Below are positions 14,438-14,479 of a DNA stretch of 14,479 bases, in pieces. The notes below the pieces were generated by a model. The model made no database searches and was not told the DNA's origin. It saw nothing but the letters and a program-made list of their open reading frames with translations. Within the stretch, counting starts at the first letter, position 1. The number at the start of each line of letters is the position of its first letter. The DNA is from Nitrosopumilales archaeon CG15_BIG_FIL_POST_REV_8_21_14_020_37_12 (GTDB lineage: Archaea > Thermoproteota > Nitrososphaeria > Nitrososphaerales > Nitrosopumilaceae). A program made the position numbers and the translations under genes. The DNA lies in assembly GCA_002781805.1 (NCBI GenBank), contig PFFZ01000047.1, positions 3,875-18,353 of the forward strand, written 5' to 3'.

Positions 14438-14479
14438 CTATCCTAGGTTATAGAGATTCTTGAGTACTTGCTTTGCAGA
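14438..14479 (-). CDS. Probable C-terminal end of an unidentified gene (partial)
   Basis: Read from the right edge on the minus strand, an open frame gives SAKQVLKNLYNLG and then TAG at 14440-14438. The helical, charged composition and the oligo-T tracts straight after the stop fit the end of a real gene entering from the right. Thirteen residues are too few to name a family, and another frame cannot be excluded. Confidence 0.4.
   Translation of the reverse strand, partial: SAKQVLKNLYNLG

Noticed and set aside
1..14479. CRISPR array, insertion sequence, integrase or defence island
   Set aside because: No regularly spaced direct repeats, terminal inverted repeats, transposase motifs or cluster of unknown accessory genes can be seen; nearly all genes are housekeeping.

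Overview
The window looks like chromosomal DNA of an ammonia-oxidising archaeon (Nitrososphaerota/Thaumarchaeota, Nitrosopumilales or Nitrosotenuis-like; low certainty at genus level). The archaeal signs are an exosome Csl4 subunit, a Dph2 diphthamide synthase, a TiaS agmatidine synthetase, an archaeal-type initiator tRNA, and TATA boxes lying 25-28 nt upstream of start codons, which is the layout of leaderless transcripts. G+C in sampled lines is 35-50 percent, around 40 overall. Coding density is very high: no gene-free stretch reaches 300 bases, and many genes overlap or abut.

Layout, left to right. Positions 1-5786 (minus strand) hold a histidine operon read hisG-hisD-hisC-HAD phosphatase-hisB-hisH-hisA, with hisA cut by the left edge. 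Every junction is a 1- or 4-nt stop/start overlap except HAD/hisB (17 nt). The HAD protein between hisC and hisB is the natural candidate for the otherwise missing histidinol-phosphate phosphatase. Positions 5825-8169 (minus) hold a membrane-anchored beta-propeller of the aldose/glucose dehydrogenase family, translationally coupled to a class II HMG-CoA reductase for the mevalonate route to archaeal lipids. The propeller lacks the catalytic histidine of PQQ enzymes. Positions 8252-8341 (plus) hold an initiator tRNA-Met(CAT) whose D-loop carries a 15-nt insertion. It fits a bulge-helix-bulge intron, and its removal restores a perfect tRNA.

Positions 8343-9671 (minus) hold tiaS, ending 1 nt from the tRNA. 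Positions 9751-10746 (plus) hold dph2, which starts at TTG. Positions 10748-12422 (minus) hold a zinc-ribbon MDR reductase without catalytic-zinc ligands, followed by a five-repeat TPR protein. Positions 12503-13872 (plus) hold csl4 and pheA (prephenate dehydratase), 2 nt apart. Positions 13869-14336 (minus) hold a two-helix membrane protein of unknown function. Positions 14438-14479 (minus) probably hold the last codons of another gene.

Together these are mostly housekeeping genes: amino-acid synthesis (His, Phe), isoprenoid lipid synthesis, translation-related modification (TiaS, Dph2, initiator tRNA) and RNA decay (Csl4). I see no CRISPR array, insertion sequence, prophage or obvious foreign island. 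The most unusual element is the split D-loop of the initiator tRNA. The best open functional questions are the HAD phosphatase, the propeller without catalytic His, and the MDR reductase, a possible acyl-CoA reductase of the carbon-fixation cycle.
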